From an uncultured bacterium (GTDB lineage: Bacteria; Cyanobacteriota; Vampirovibrionia; Gastranaerophilales; Gastranaerophilaceae), in NCBI GenBank assembly GCA_900553845.1, contig USEW01000097.1:1-7068 (forward strand): a DNA stretch of 7,068 bases, given 5' to 3'. A model generated the notes under the pieces. It was not told the origin of the DNA. It did no database searches and was given only the letters and a program-made list of their open reading frames with translations. Positions 1 to 6,750 of the stretch are shown here, in pieces; within the stretch, counting starts at the first letter, position 1; each line of letters starts with the position of its first letter. The position numbers were made by a program, and so were the translations under genes.

Positions 1-684
1 CCCCGGCGGGTTTGTCAAGCGGGGCGCGCAAAATTTTCAAAATCATCAAAACCTCAAGTTATTGGAGGAAATATATCAATAAACGGGCAATCAAAAGCCG
101 ATACAAGTTATAAAAACGGACAACTTGTTACAAACTATAATATGTCGCCTCTTGAACAGGACACTTTAAATTATACGCAATCACAAATACTTAACAATTT
201 GGAAAATATAAATGTATTTTCTCCTAAAACAATGGATAACATTTATAAAGAACTTGATGCTTATAAACTTCAGGGGATTAATGATATTAATGAAACCTAT
301 ACCCCAATGCTTCAAGAACTTCAAGAAAACATTGCTTCAAGATTCGGGAACCTTGATAATTCTGTATTTATGGACAATCTAAACAGCATTGAATCTAAAC
401 GTGCTGATGCCATAAGTGACCTTGCAACAAACCTTCAAAGCAAACAATCAAGTTTAATTAATAACGAATTATCCAACCGTTATAACTATCTAAACTATTT
501 AAGCAATCTTCAAAACAGCATTAATACGAACATGCTAAACACAATAAACGCAAGCCGTAATAGCTCACAGGTTTATAACAATACATCAAGCTCAAACAGC
601 AGTTTTGATGACTATGCAAATCTTGTAATAAAAGCCGCAGGAAGTTTTGTACCTGGATTATCAACTGTTACTTCATTTTTATAA
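1..684 (+). CDS. Unrecognised Asn/Ser-rich protein, 3' part only (5' end outside window)
   Basis: The frame is open from base 1 to the TAA at 682-684, so 227 residues are visible and the true start lies upstream. The ATG at 142 has no Shine-Dalgarno before it, and the 47 codons before it read as ordinary protein (for example VIGGNISINGQ), so I do not take it as the start. The product is polar and rich in Asn, Ser, Leu and Gln. Its middle looks like long amphipathic helices (TYTPMLQELQENIASRFGNL, then SNLQNSINTNMLNTINASRN). It ends in a Ser/Asn linker and a short hydrophobic tail, AAGSFVPGLSTVTSFL. There is no signal peptide or enzyme motif in the visible part. The style recalls structural proteins of phages or surface appendages, but this is an impression and not a family match. 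The first 30 bases are far more GC-rich than the rest, so a sequence boundary there is possible. It is convergent with pit and ends at a strong terminator. Confidence 0.7.
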   Translation, partial: PRRVCQAGRAKFSKSSKPQVIGGNISINGQSKADTSYKNGQLVTNYNMSPLEQDTLNYTQSQILNNLENINVFSPKTMDNIYKELDAYKLQGINDINETYTPMLQELQENIASRFGNLDNSVFMDNLNSIESKRADAISDLATNLQSKQSSLINNELSNRYNYLNYLSNLQNSINTNMLNTINASRNSSQVYNNTSSSNSSFDDYANLVIKAAGSFVPGLSTVTSFL

Positions 685-706
685 TGCATAACTTAAATAA
701 AAAAAA

Positions 707-743
707 GTAAAAAAGGGGACAATATTATAATCCCCTTTTTTAC
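707..743. terminator. Bidirectional intrinsic terminator between convergent genes
   Basis: A perfect 13-bp inverted repeat has its left arm GTAAAAAAGGGGA at 707-719 and its right arm TCCCCTTTTTTAC at 731-743, with an 11-base AT loop. The GGGG/CCCC core carries A/T flanks, so a U-run follows the core on either strand. On the minus strand a further run of eight T follows the stem. It lies 22 bases after the stop of the plus-strand gene and 41 bases after the stop of pit, so it can end both transcripts. Confidence 0.9.
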
Positions 744-784
744 ATTAAAATTTATTTGTGTTTGTAAAAGGCATAATTAATATT

Positions 785-1798
785 CTATTTGAATATAGTA
801 TTTATTATATAATAAATACAAGCAGAAATAAACATGCAAGCCGGAATTGTTAAAACCCAAGCTGTAATTATATTTCCGACAACTCTCCATTTTACACTGT
901 TGGCATGTAGTGTTGAACCTACACCCATAATAGCTGTTGAAATGACATGGGTGGTTGAAAGTGGAATTCCAAAATGAGAAGCTGTTAAAATAATTGTAGC
1001 AGCAGACGTTTCAGCAGCAAAACCGTGGATTGGTTTTAATCTTATAATTTTATGTCCCATGGTTTTTATTATTTTCCACCCGCCGTTCATTGTCCCAGCT
1101 GCCATTGTCAATGCACAGATTATAATAACAAATATAGGAATTTCAAAATCACCATTTGGCACTTTATGCAGTATTCCACCTGAAAGAAGCGCAAGTGTAA
1201 TAATCCCCATTGTCTTTTGTGCGTCGTTTGACCCATGGCTTATTGCCATCAAACCTGATGAAATAAGCTGTAGCTTGCGAAACTTTTTATTTACTTTTTG
1301 AGGATTTGATTTATAAAATATCCAGATAAGTCCAAGCATAAATAAAAATCCTGCAACAAACCCGATTACAGGCGAAGTAAACATAGGAATGATTACTTTT
1401 TCCATTAATGTTAAAACATGAATAGAACTTATACCTGCTTTAACAATGGCTGCTCCAAGTAAACCGCCAATTAAAGCGTGCGATGAGCTTGAAGGCAAAC
1501 CTAAAAACCAGGTGAAAAGATTCCATATTACAGCAGCAAGTAAAGCGCAAAATATAACACTCAATGTAACCATATTATGGTCAATTATACCGGCACCTAT
1601 GGTTTTTGCAACATGCGTACCTGTTAGAGCACCTATAAATTCAAGAGTCGCAGCATAAAATACAGCCTGTTTTGGTGAAAGTACTTTTGTTGAAACAACA
1701 GTCGCTATTGCATTTGCACAATCATGAAATCCATTTATATATTCAAAAATTAAAGCTACTATTATAACAGCAAGTAATACAAGCAAAGTTATTGTCAT
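785..1798 (-). CDS. pit: PiT-family inorganic phosphate permease
   Basis: This is a polytopic inner-membrane transporter of the PiT family (PF01384), which in bacteria takes up inorganic phosphate, usually as a metal-phosphate complex driven by the proton gradient. The 337-aa product has the duplicated family signature. The first half has GFHDCANAIATVVSTKVLSP (residues 23-42) and GLPSSSSHALIGGLLGA (100-116). The second half has HGSNDAQKTMGI (188-199) and GIPLSTTHVISTAIMGVG (277-294). Hydrophobic stretches at about 2-20, 46-63, 77-99, 104-121, 141-162, 219-238, 263-275 and 306-333 fit a multi-span protein, and the polar loop near 163-180 separates the two halves. The length matches short bacterial members. 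The ATG at 1796-1798 follows AAGGAG with 5 bases between. The DUF47 gene ends 15 bases upstream, so the two are co-transcribed. The pair fits a phosphate system, although PiT relatives can also carry sulphate. Confidence 0.95.
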   Translation of the reverse strand: MTITLLVLLAVIIVALIFEYINGFHDCANAIATVVSTKVLSPKQAVFYAATLEFIGALTGTHVAKTIGAGIIDHNMVTLSVIFCALLAAVIWNLFTWFLGLPSSSSHALIGGLLGAAIVKAGISSIHVLTLMEKVIIPMFTSPVIGFVAGFLFMLGLIWIFYKSNPQKVNKKFRKLQLISSGLMAISHGSNDAQKTMGIITLALLSGGILHKVPNGDFEIPIFVIIICALTMAAGTMNGGWKIIKTMGHKIIRLKPIHGFAAETSAATIILTASHFGIPLSTTHVISTAIMGVGSTLHANSVKWRVVGNIITAWVLTIPACMFISACIYYIINTIFK

Positions 1799-1813
1799 AG
1801 ATTCTCCTTTACC

Positions 1814-2455
1814 TTAACTTTGCTTCAAAACTACATTTAAAATAGTATCTGAAACATAGAAGCAAGCATCAAGCGCGTTTTCAATTTCTTTGTACATATC
1901 GCGAAGTTTTATTACGCTCAAAGCATCATATTTACCCGAAAACAAATCATCAATAGCACGAAGATGAATTTCATCACCTTGGGATTCAAGCTTTTTCATC
2001 TCGATATTAGTTTTTGTAATATCCTCAACATCACTCACTTTTTTAAATTTTTTGAATATGACACCCAACGCCTCTGTAGCCTTAACTAAAGTTTCGGCTT
2101 GTTCAATCATTTCATTTGTATACGATGTAATTCGATATACTTCAAGATTTAAACAAGCCTTTATTATTTTTTTATTTATTTTATGTAATTGAACTGTTAT
2201 ATATTGTATGTCTTCTCGCTCAATTGGAGTAATAAAACTTTTATTTAACTGTTTTAGTGTGAGTTTAAATGAAATTCCGCCTTTTTTCTTATATTTCAAG
2301 ACTTTTTCTTTTTTTTCAGGTGTTAAGCTGGTTTTTAATATTTCATTATATAAAATTGCGGTTTTATTGCATATTTGGGCACTTTCCTGAAACTGATTAA
2401 AAAACATTACATCTTCGGGTGGTACCAGATACGACATCAGATTAAATTTTGTCAT
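1814..2455 (-). CDS. DUF47 / PhoU-like phosphate transport accessory protein
   Basis: This is an all-helical cytoplasmic protein of the DUF47 family (PF01865, TIGR00153), distantly related to PhoU. Such genes commonly precede pit and are thought to modulate the permease; the biochemical role is poorly defined. Seen here are an N-terminal LVPPEDVMFFNQFQESAQ, matching the family's opening phenylalanine-rich helix, a long charged central helical region, and a C-terminal LESQGDEIHLRAIDDLF that resembles the conserved E-x-x-x-D/E metal-binding signature of PhoU-like proteins. From the chosen ATG (2453-2455) the length is 213 aa, close to the usual 205-215. The start is uncertain. AGGAG sits at 2467-2471, so GTG at 2459-2461 (5-base spacing) and the ATG (11-base spacing) are both possible, while the GTG at 2465-2467 overlaps the Shine-Dalgarno and is unlikely. 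It is followed by pit after 15 bases. Confidence 0.9.
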   Translation of the reverse strand: MTKFNLMSYLVPPEDVMFFNQFQESAQICNKTAILYNEILKTSLTPEKKEKVLKYKKKGGISFKLTLKQLNKSFITPIEREDIQYITVQLHKINKKIIKACLNLEVYRITSYTNEMIEQAETLVKATEALGVIFKKFKKVSDVEDITKTNIEMKKLESQGDEIHLRAIDDLFSGKYDALSVIKLRDMYKEIENALDACFYVSDTILNVVLKQS

Positions 2456-2503
2456 ACGCACATTCACTCCTATTTAAATTTACAAAAACATAATATATTA
2501 AAT

Positions 2504-2532
2504 ATTATAAGATTAAAAGTAAAGTTTTTTAA
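2504..2532 (-). promoter_or_regulatory. Candidate sigma-70-type promoter for the DUF47-pit operon
   Basis: On the minus strand a perfect TATAAT (plus-strand 2504-2509) is preceded, 17 bases upstream, by TTAAAA (2527-2532), which matches TTGACA at 4 of 6 positions. It lies about 45 bases upstream of the DUF47 start. The region is very AT-rich, so chance matches are likely; the perfect -10, the 17-base spacing and the position support it. I see no convincing Pho-box repeats. Confidence 0.4.
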
Positions 2533-2560
2533 ACCGCGTAAACCGTATGGGGCCATAAAC

Positions 2561-2602
2561 ATCCTCACCTCAGCCCTCTCCTTAAAAAGTATGGGGGAGA
2601 AG
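2561..2602. repeat. Degenerate GC-rich palindromic element in the flgL-DUF47 spacer
   Basis: CCTCTCC at 2575-2581 pairs with GGAGAAG at 2596-2602 (7 pairs, one of them G-T), preceded by CCTCACCTCAG. The pyrimidine-rich arm resembles dispersed palindromes of the CCCTCACC..AGCCCTCTCC type known from several bacteria. The arm and loop are more GC-rich than the AT-rich flank. No T-run follows on the minus strand, so it is a poor terminator for flgL. With one copy in the window, a repeat identity is only suggested. Confidence 0.3.
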
Positions 2603-2664
2603 AATTATTTTAGAACTTAAAGCTATTATCAGTAGTAAAAAATAAAATAAGTGGTTTGCAACTT

Positions 2665-3591
2665 TTACATATAGTTTAAAAGTGATGGCATTTTTATACT
2701 TGAAGCCGCTTGCATTGAGGCTTGAAGTGCATATTGTTGCGCAATCAAATTTGATATCGCCGAAACAAGGTCAACTTCGGTTAAGTTGGATTTTTGTTCG
2801 GATAGCGAAATTTCATTATTTGTGAAGTTAGTTGTTTGTACGTCAATAAGTTGAGCTTGTGTGCCCAAAAAAGTACGAGCTTTTGTTGCTTCGTTGGCAT
2901 TATTTTCAAACTCATCAATCAATTTGCGGACACCTTGAGTATTCGGCGGGTCTTCTTCTAAGTATGCAACAAATTTACCCAAAGTTCCCAAAGCTCCAAC
3001 ACCTGTATTTGCAGTTGCATTATAACTTCCAAATATAGATTCTCCATCAACATTTATTGTAACAGTTGCCGTATCTGAAATTTTAACTTCCCTTTTATAG
3101 TTGCCCGTATTTGTACCCTGATATGTAATATTGCCATCGTCATCCGTTGCATAAGTTAAAGTTTGGGTATTTAAACCTGAAAATATATAGTTACCATTGT
3201 ATTTTGTATTTGAAAAGTTTTTAACTGTTTCCAATAGCTCGCCAACTTCATTCTTTATTGCTGTCAAGCTTTCTTCGCTATTTATCTCGTTTGATGCTAG
3301 AATAGCCAGGTCTTTTCCGCGAAGTAGTTTATCACCTAGTTCTTTTAATACACCTTCCGATGTATCAATTTCTCCTTGAGCTGTTGATATATTTCGTCTA
3401 TATGACACAATATCATTTAACTCACGACTTAAATTTAATATTCTTCCTGTGTTTAATGCATCATCTGATGGTTTTGATACTGAATAACCGCTCATCAACT
3501 GGTTTTGAACTTCAAGATACTTATTTTGTGATAAAGTAAGACGGTTTAAAGTATTATTATTTTGACCTATATTTGTAACTCGTGTTAACAT
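2665..3591 (-). CDS. flgL: Flagellar hook-associated protein 3 (hook-filament junction)
   Basis: FlgL is exported by the flagellar type III apparatus and forms the ring joining FlgK to the flagellin filament. The 308-aa product has the flagellin-like N-terminal D0/D1 region (about residues 1-140), starting MLTRVTNIGQNNNTLNRLTL and including SGYSVSKPSDD, the usual family motif of 'G..i..psDdp' type. NGNYIFSGLNTQTLTY at about 150 leads into a short variable domain with internal Thr/Asn-rich strands. The C-terminal D0 helix (about 255-308) carries EVDLVSAISNLIAQQYALQASMQAASSI, the counterpart of the flagellin C-terminal coiled coil. No signal peptide is expected or seen. The length is typical. 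The ATG at 3589-3591 follows AAAGGAA with 11 bases between. It begins 25 bases after the flgK stop and is the last gene of the operon in this window. Confidence 0.95.
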   Translation of the reverse strand: MLTRVTNIGQNNNTLNRLTLSQNKYLEVQNQLMSGYSVSKPSDDALNTGRILNLSRELNDIVSYRRNISTAQGEIDTSEGVLKELGDKLLRGKDLAILASNEINSEESLTAIKNEVGELLETVKNFSNTKYNGNYIFSGLNTQTLTYATDDDGNITYQGTNTGNYKREVKISDTATVTINVDGESIFGSYNATANTGVGALGTLGKFVAYLEEDPPNTQGVRKLIDEFENNANEATKARTFLGTQAQLIDVQTTNFTNNEISLSEQKSNLTEVDLVSAISNLIAQQYALQASMQAASSIKMPSLLNYM

Positions 3592-3616
3592 AATAAAAAC
3601 AGTTCCTTTATTTTGC

Positions 3617-5158
3617 TTACTTTCCTAAATTAACTAACGTCATCATAAGTTCGGATGTAATGTTAAATATTCTTGAAGCTGCTTGATAACCCATTTGATA
3701 TTTTACTAAATCCATTAACTCTTCATCTAAATTTACACCAATTTTATTTTGGCGTTCATTTTCAACAACCGTCTTTGTACCTTGACTTACTTCATAATTG
3801 GATTTTATATTTGAGGTTTTAGTTCCTATATTTGAAACAATGGATGTTAAAAATTTATCAACACTTGTATTGTTTAAGTCTGCATTATTTGTATCTCGAG
3901 CTTCTATCATAAGTTTTATATTGTCGCTATTACCAACTTCAAATTCGTCATAATTTGTTATGTCAACACGTGAGGCGGCTATTTCGTTAGGATTTGATAA
4001 AATAGCATCATTAATCTTAATATTTGATGCGTCAATCGGTTTTCCATCACTTGATACAAATAAGTCTTCAGTCGATTCAGCAAGTTTTAACTCACCTGTT
4101 TGAGCATCAACTTCTATTTTCATTGCCTTTATGTCGCCATTTGAATATTTTTGTATTGAATTTAAGTCATTTGCAAATCCAGAAGCAAGCTGGTTTAATT
4201 GTGAGATTACATTTGAATATGATAACGTATTTGGTTCGCTTGAGCCCATTTCTAAATATGCCCCAATTTGACCACTATCAATTTTATCATTTACATTGGC
4301 AAATTTTATATTACCTTCTTCATCAAGCACGTTTATAATAGCCGGTGTAGCTTCATCACCAACCGTAGCTTCTAAAGTACATTCAAGTTTTGCACCTTTA
4401 ACCAAACGCATATCATTCAGATAAAGATTAACTGTTCCATTTGAATTTTCAGTTACAGTAACTGGTATTTGACTTGAAATTTCATCAAGCAAACGACTTC
4501 GTTCATCCCGCAACGATGCTGAACCGTTGCCTTTTGCTTCTGCTATTATTATTTTATAGTTTAAATCAGCTAATGACTGCAATTTTTCATTAACTTCATC
4601 GACTGAAATACCAACCATTGAAGAATCTAGACTACCCGGGTCATTTACGTCACCTACTATTTCCGCTCTTTTCTCGCTTAAACTTGAATAAAGTTTATTA
4701 AAAACATTACCAACATTTTGAGCCTGCGTTGCAAAATTAGTTCTATAGACACTATTTGAAGGGTCGGATGCAAGACTTTGGGCAGCATCATAAAATTTTT
4801 CCAATGCACTTTTTATACCGCCATCTTCATATTCGTTCATTATAGTCTCAATATTGCTTGCATATTCATATAATGTTTCATTTAACTTATATTGCGTATT
4901 TTCACTTCTAAAATTTCTATCCATATATATATCACGATATGTTGAAATTTTAGCTATTGAAACTCCATTGCCAATATAATTACTTTTACCAGCTGAATTT
5001 GCTATTGCGCTATAACCTTTAAGATTCTCCAACTCTGCACGTTGTTTAGAATAACCCTCAGTATTCATATTCGCTATATTGTTTGATACAACATTTATAG
5101 CTGCCTGGTTTACGTTTAATGCACCCAATCCTATATTCATACTTGCTGATAATGACAT
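3617..5158 (-). CDS. flgK: Flagellar hook-associated protein 1 (hook-filament junction)
   Basis: FlgK caps the hook and forms the first junction layer to the filament; it is exported through the flagellar type III apparatus with FlgN as chaperone. The 513-aa product starts with the rod/hook-type N-terminal helix and the hallmark NNIANMNTEGYSKQR (about residues 27-41, like the ANxNTxGYxRQ motif of FlgE/FlgG/FlgK). It has the FlgK helical region (about 90-240, with VDEVNEKLQSLADLNYKI and RDERSRLLDEIS) and variable beta-rich domains. It closes with VNLDEELMDLVKYQMGYQAA and a hydrophobic C-terminal helix, the standard FlgK C-terminus. The length is in the normal range. The start ATG (5156-5158) follows AAGGA in an A-rich leader. 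A 131-bp gap upstream, holding a repeat copy, separates it from the flgN-like gene; the other gaps in the operon are 6-27 bp. Confidence 0.96.
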   Translation of the reverse strand: MSLSASMNIGLGALNVNQAAINVVSNNIANMNTEGYSKQRAELENLKGYSAIANSAGKSNYIGNGVSIAKISTYRDIYMDRNFRSENTQYKLNETLYEYASNIETIMNEYEDGGIKSALEKFYDAAQSLASDPSNSVYRTNFATQAQNVGNVFNKLYSSLSEKRAEIVGDVNDPGSLDSSMVGISVDEVNEKLQSLADLNYKIIIAEAKGNGSASLRDERSRLLDEISSQIPVTVTENSNGTVNLYLNDMRLVKGAKLECTLEATVGDEATPAIINVLDEEGNIKFANVNDKIDSGQIGAYLEMGSSEPNTLSYSNVISQLNQLASGFANDLNSIQKYSNGDIKAMKIEVDAQTGELKLAESTEDLFVSSDGKPIDASNIKINDAILSNPNEIAASRVDITNYDEFEVGNSDNIKLMIEARDTNNADLNNTSVDKFLTSIVSNIGTKTSNIKSNYEVSQGTKTVVENERQNKIGVNLDEELMDLVKYQMGYQAASRIFNITSELMMTLVNLGK

Positions 5159-5198
5159 TTTTTCTTTTCCTTTTTTTTACGCATTTCACCCGCTTCAA

Positions 5199-5280
5199 GC
5201 CTTGAATTCCAACTGTTTCATTTTACTTCAAGTTCTTTGTTTTAGGTTTTACATAACGGACTACCGTGTGTTTACTTTTT
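5199..5280 (-). repeat. Intergenic repeat copy D, between flgN-like gene and flgK
   Basis: This is a diverged copy of the 124-bp unit found at 6861-7068. From GCCTTGAA (5199) to past the core ACGGACTACCGTGTGTTTA (5256-5274) it aligns to the unit from 6931 onward with about 8 substitutions and one indel. The paired arms CTTGAA and TTCAAG and the ACGG-ACTA-CCGT mini-hairpin are kept. The part of the unit holding the TCCAC/GTGGA hairpin is missing. It fills most of the flgN-flgK gap and has the same orientation as the other copies, with flgK and its Shine-Dalgarno following on the minus strand. Confidence 0.8.
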
Positions 5281-5289
5281 GTTTCCTTT

Positions 5290-5805
5290 TTATCCTTCTT
5301 CAACTATTGATGATAATTCAAGCCCCGTATTTTCTAGCTTTTTACCAGTATTGCTATATTCACATGTATTTATAATTGCATTATTTGTTATTATTTTTAT
5401 TGTACTATCTATTATTTCACTTGTTTTTGATATCAATGCATGGTTTATTTTATCTAGCTCTTTTATTTCATCAACTAAATTATTTATAATTTCTTTCATT
5501 TTGACAAAATTATGTGCATCATAATTATTATTTTTTGCATAAGTTATAATTTCACTTAAATTACCATTATTTTGACCTATTCCCAACTCGTTGCACAATA
5601 TTTGACGTCTTAATTCGTATTTATTTACCTCATTTGATTTTACTATAATTTCATTATCCATTTTTTCAAGCAAAGTTAAATCCCCCGCAATAAGGATATT
5701 GCGTTTTTCATTATACAAATCTTTAATATTTTTATAAACGTCTATTTGTTTCTGAATAATATCATTTATTTCGTTTAGCTTTTCTATCATAACTATTTCT
5801 TTCAT
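5290..5805 (-). CDS. flgN: FlgN-like flagellar export chaperone
   Basis: FlgN-family proteins (PF05130) are small helical cytoplasmic chaperones that bind the C-termini of FlgK and FlgL and deliver them to the export apparatus. The 171-aa product is almost entirely charged amphipathic helix. It shows the family layout: an N-terminal helix (MIEKLNEINDIIQKQIDVYK), then LYNEKRNILIAGDLTLLEKM (about residues 29-48), which resembles the conserved 'L..EK..li..d...L..i' block, then ELRRQILCNELGI, where an Arg normally precedes a leucine-rich helix. Calling it FlgN rests on this pattern plus its place directly before flgK-flgL; sequence conservation in the family is low. The ATG at 5803-5805 lies 6 bases after the previous stop, behind a weak AAGAG. 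The alternative ATG at 5788-5790 (MIEKLN) is possible. Confidence 0.75.
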   Translation of the reverse strand: MKEIVMIEKLNEINDIIQKQIDVYKNIKDLYNEKRNILIAGDLTLLEKMDNEIIVKSNEVNKYELRRQILCNELGIGQNNGNLSEIITYAKNNNYDAHNFVKMKEIINNLVDEIKELDKINHALISKTSEIIDSTIKIITNNAIINTCEYSNTGKKLENTGLELSSIVEEG

Positions 5806-5811
5806 TTTCTC

Positions 5812-6099
5812 TTAAGCTATATAATCAGCAATAACACTTCTTCCATAAACTAGACCATATTTAATATCTTCATCAGTCAGAGTTTCATTCATTTGGGAAG
5901 CATAGTTTTTGACTTCCTGTGTGTTAATTTTTGCAGCCATATTTTTGTCGTCAAAAGTGTTTTCAATTTTTTTATTCTTATTTATATCAACACTATTATC
6001 ATTTTTTTTATCTGTATTTATATTTTGAAATGCATTTTTTGCGCTTATATATTGTAAAAGGTTTACACCCTGATTATTTTGAACTGATTGAATACCCAT
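5812..6099 (-). CDS. Small flagellar-operon protein of unknown function, in the usual flgM position
   Basis: The 95-aa product is polar and Asn/Lys-rich (about residues 26-52 look disordered) and ends with a compact predicted helix, LTDEDIKYGLVYGRSVIADYIA (read as LTDEDIKYGLVYG, then RSVIADYIA). There are no Cys residues, membrane segments or signal peptide. It lies between flgJ (27-bp gap) and the flgN-like gene (6-bp gap), where many flagellar operons carry flgM, the anti-sigma-28 factor. Size, polar disordered N-terminus and position fit FlgM. However, the C-terminus does not show the FlgM helices I would expect (a Lys/Arg-rich '..RvekIk..I..G.Y.v....vA..ll' pattern). I therefore leave the symbol empty: it may be a divergent FlgM or a lineage-specific flagellar protein. 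The ATG follows GAGGA with 9 bases between. Confidence 0.8.
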   Translation of the reverse strand: MGIQSVQNNQGVNLLQYISAKNAFQNINTDKKNDNSVDINKNKKIENTFDDKNMAAKINTQEVKNYASQMNETLTDEDIKYGLVYGRSVIADYIA

Positions 6100-6126
6100 A
6101 TTTTCAAATCCTCTATTTAAATATCC

Positions 6127-6486
6127 CTAAATAATTTCTCCAGTTTTATCATCTTTGACATATTTTTCCATTTGTTGATAAATTTGTTTTGCAAATCCGA
6201 AACTTGTTCTATCATTTGAGGCCATTTCACGTCCAAGTTCCATATGAAAGTATGATTTAAAATTCTTTAAATAATCGCCTCCGCCCAAACCAAAAGCACC
6301 CTCATCACGTTCTACCGTTTTATCCATAACCTCCAACATTTTTGATATAAATAAGCTTTCAAATTCCTCACTTACTTTTTTTAGCTGCTCTTTTTGTGAT
6401 TTAAGTTTTGATATTTCGTTAACCGCAGCATTTTCCATACTCACCGAATGATTTGTTAGCGATATTTGTGTTGTAATATTACTCAA
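6127..6486 (-). CDS. flgJ: FlgJ-type rod-binding protein, without muramidase domain
   Basis: This is a rod-binding domain protein (PF10135), the N-terminal part of FlgJ, which acts as a periplasmic cap or scaffold for rod assembly. The 119-aa product has the domain over about residues 37-110. It includes VSEEFESLFISKMLEVMDKT, a Gly-rich turn FGLGGGDYLKNF, then MELGREMA and SFGFAKQIYQQME, closely following the family pattern 'FE.lf...ml..M...' and 'y......el...la..gg.GiA..l..ql'. There is no C-terminal glucosaminidase domain; single-domain FlgJ is common outside Proteobacteria. The start is a TTG (6484-6486) behind AAGGA with 7 bases between. The first in-frame ATG (6436-6438) lacks a properly spaced Shine-Dalgarno and would cut only the disordered N-terminus. 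The TTG overlaps the TGA of a short upstream frame (see 6483-6846), which may couple translation. Confidence 0.9.
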   Translation of the reverse strand: MSNITTQISLTNHSVSMENAAVNEISKLKSQKEQLKKVSEEFESLFISKMLEVMDKTVERDEGAFGLGGGDYLKNFKSYFHMELGREMASNDRTSFGFAKQIYQQMEKYVKDDKTGEII

Positions 6487-6492
6487 TGTTTT

Positions 6493-6554
6493 TTCCTTTT
6501 TATATGACGGACTACCGTGTGTTTACTTTTTATCTTCTTCCACCAACGTGGAAT
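6493..6554 (-). repeat. Intergenic repeat copy C, directly upstream of flgJ
   Basis: These 62 bases align without gaps to 6851-6912 of copy B with about 6 differences. The copy contains the identical core at 6507-6525 and a 6-bp hairpin TTCCAC-CAAC-GTGGAA at 6539-6554. On the minus strand its end supplies the AAGGA used by flgJ. Shared flank TTCCTTTTTATATG links C and B more closely to each other than to copy D. Confidence 0.85.
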
Positions 6555-6613
6555 AAACTCAACATTTGCAACCCATATGCAGGCGCGAGTAATTATCACA
6601 CGCAAGACAGCGG

Positions 6614-6664
6614 CAAAGCCAAGTCTGTTTGAGCGCATGCAGTGCACGAATTACGCTGGCTTTG
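6614..6664. other. 8-bp inverted repeat inside the MITE-like element
   Basis: CAAAGCCA at 6614-6621 pairs perfectly with TGGCTTTG at 6657-6664, with a 35-base loop. ACGCT (6653-6657) and AGCGT further right offer an alternative pairing. This could be secondary structure of an RNA or of the element's DNA; no known RNA family is recognised. Confidence 0.4.
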
Positions 6665-6712
6665 AGTCGAGCGTTGTGAGAATACGAGCGACAAGTCGGG
6701 TTGAGGTTTTGT

Positions 6713-6734
6713 GCAGCTTTTGCGTAAAAGCTGC
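6713..6734. other. Perfect 9-bp hairpin inside the MITE-like element
   Basis: GCAGCTTTT (6713-6721) and AAAAGCTGC (6726-6734) form a perfect stem with a GCGT loop. Neither strand has a T-run after the stem, so it is not a standard intrinsic terminator. On the minus strand it lies shortly after the predicted start site of the promoter at 6751-6779, so it would be near the 5' end of that transcript. Confidence 0.6.
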
Positions 6735-6750
6735 CCCGCCCGGAGGGCAT

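Noticed and set aside
1059..1658. Plus-strand open frames inside pit
   Set aside because: They are antisense to a well-supported transporter gene, have no Shine-Dalgarno and encode nothing family-like.
2375..2620. Plus-strand 81-codon frame across the DUF47 start and spacer
   Set aside because: It runs through the DUF47 start, the promoter and the palindrome with no Shine-Dalgarno or recognisable content.
4024..4338. Plus-strand 104-codon frame inside flgK
   Set aside because: It is antisense to conserved flgK, His/Leu/Gln-biased as expected for a shadow of its codons, with no other support.
5079..5524. Plus-strand hydrophobic frames across the flgN-flgK region
   Set aside because: Phe/Ile/Leu runs arise from the complement of Lys/Asn/Glu-rich coding sequence and A-rich leaders.
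5812..6099. Naming the 95-aa protein FlgM
   Set aside because: Position and size fit, but the C-terminal helices typical of FlgM are not visible.
6127..6486. Truncation of flgJ because the muramidase domain is missing
   Set aside because: Single-domain rod-binding FlgJ is normal in many lineages, and the next gene follows after 27 bases without remnants.
6495..6525. Promoter with the TATAAA next to the repeat core as -10
   Set aside because: No acceptable -35 at 16-18 bases, and transcription would start inside or after the Shine-Dalgarno of flgJ.
6713..6734. Intrinsic terminator
   Set aside because: The stem is perfect but neither strand has a T-run after it.
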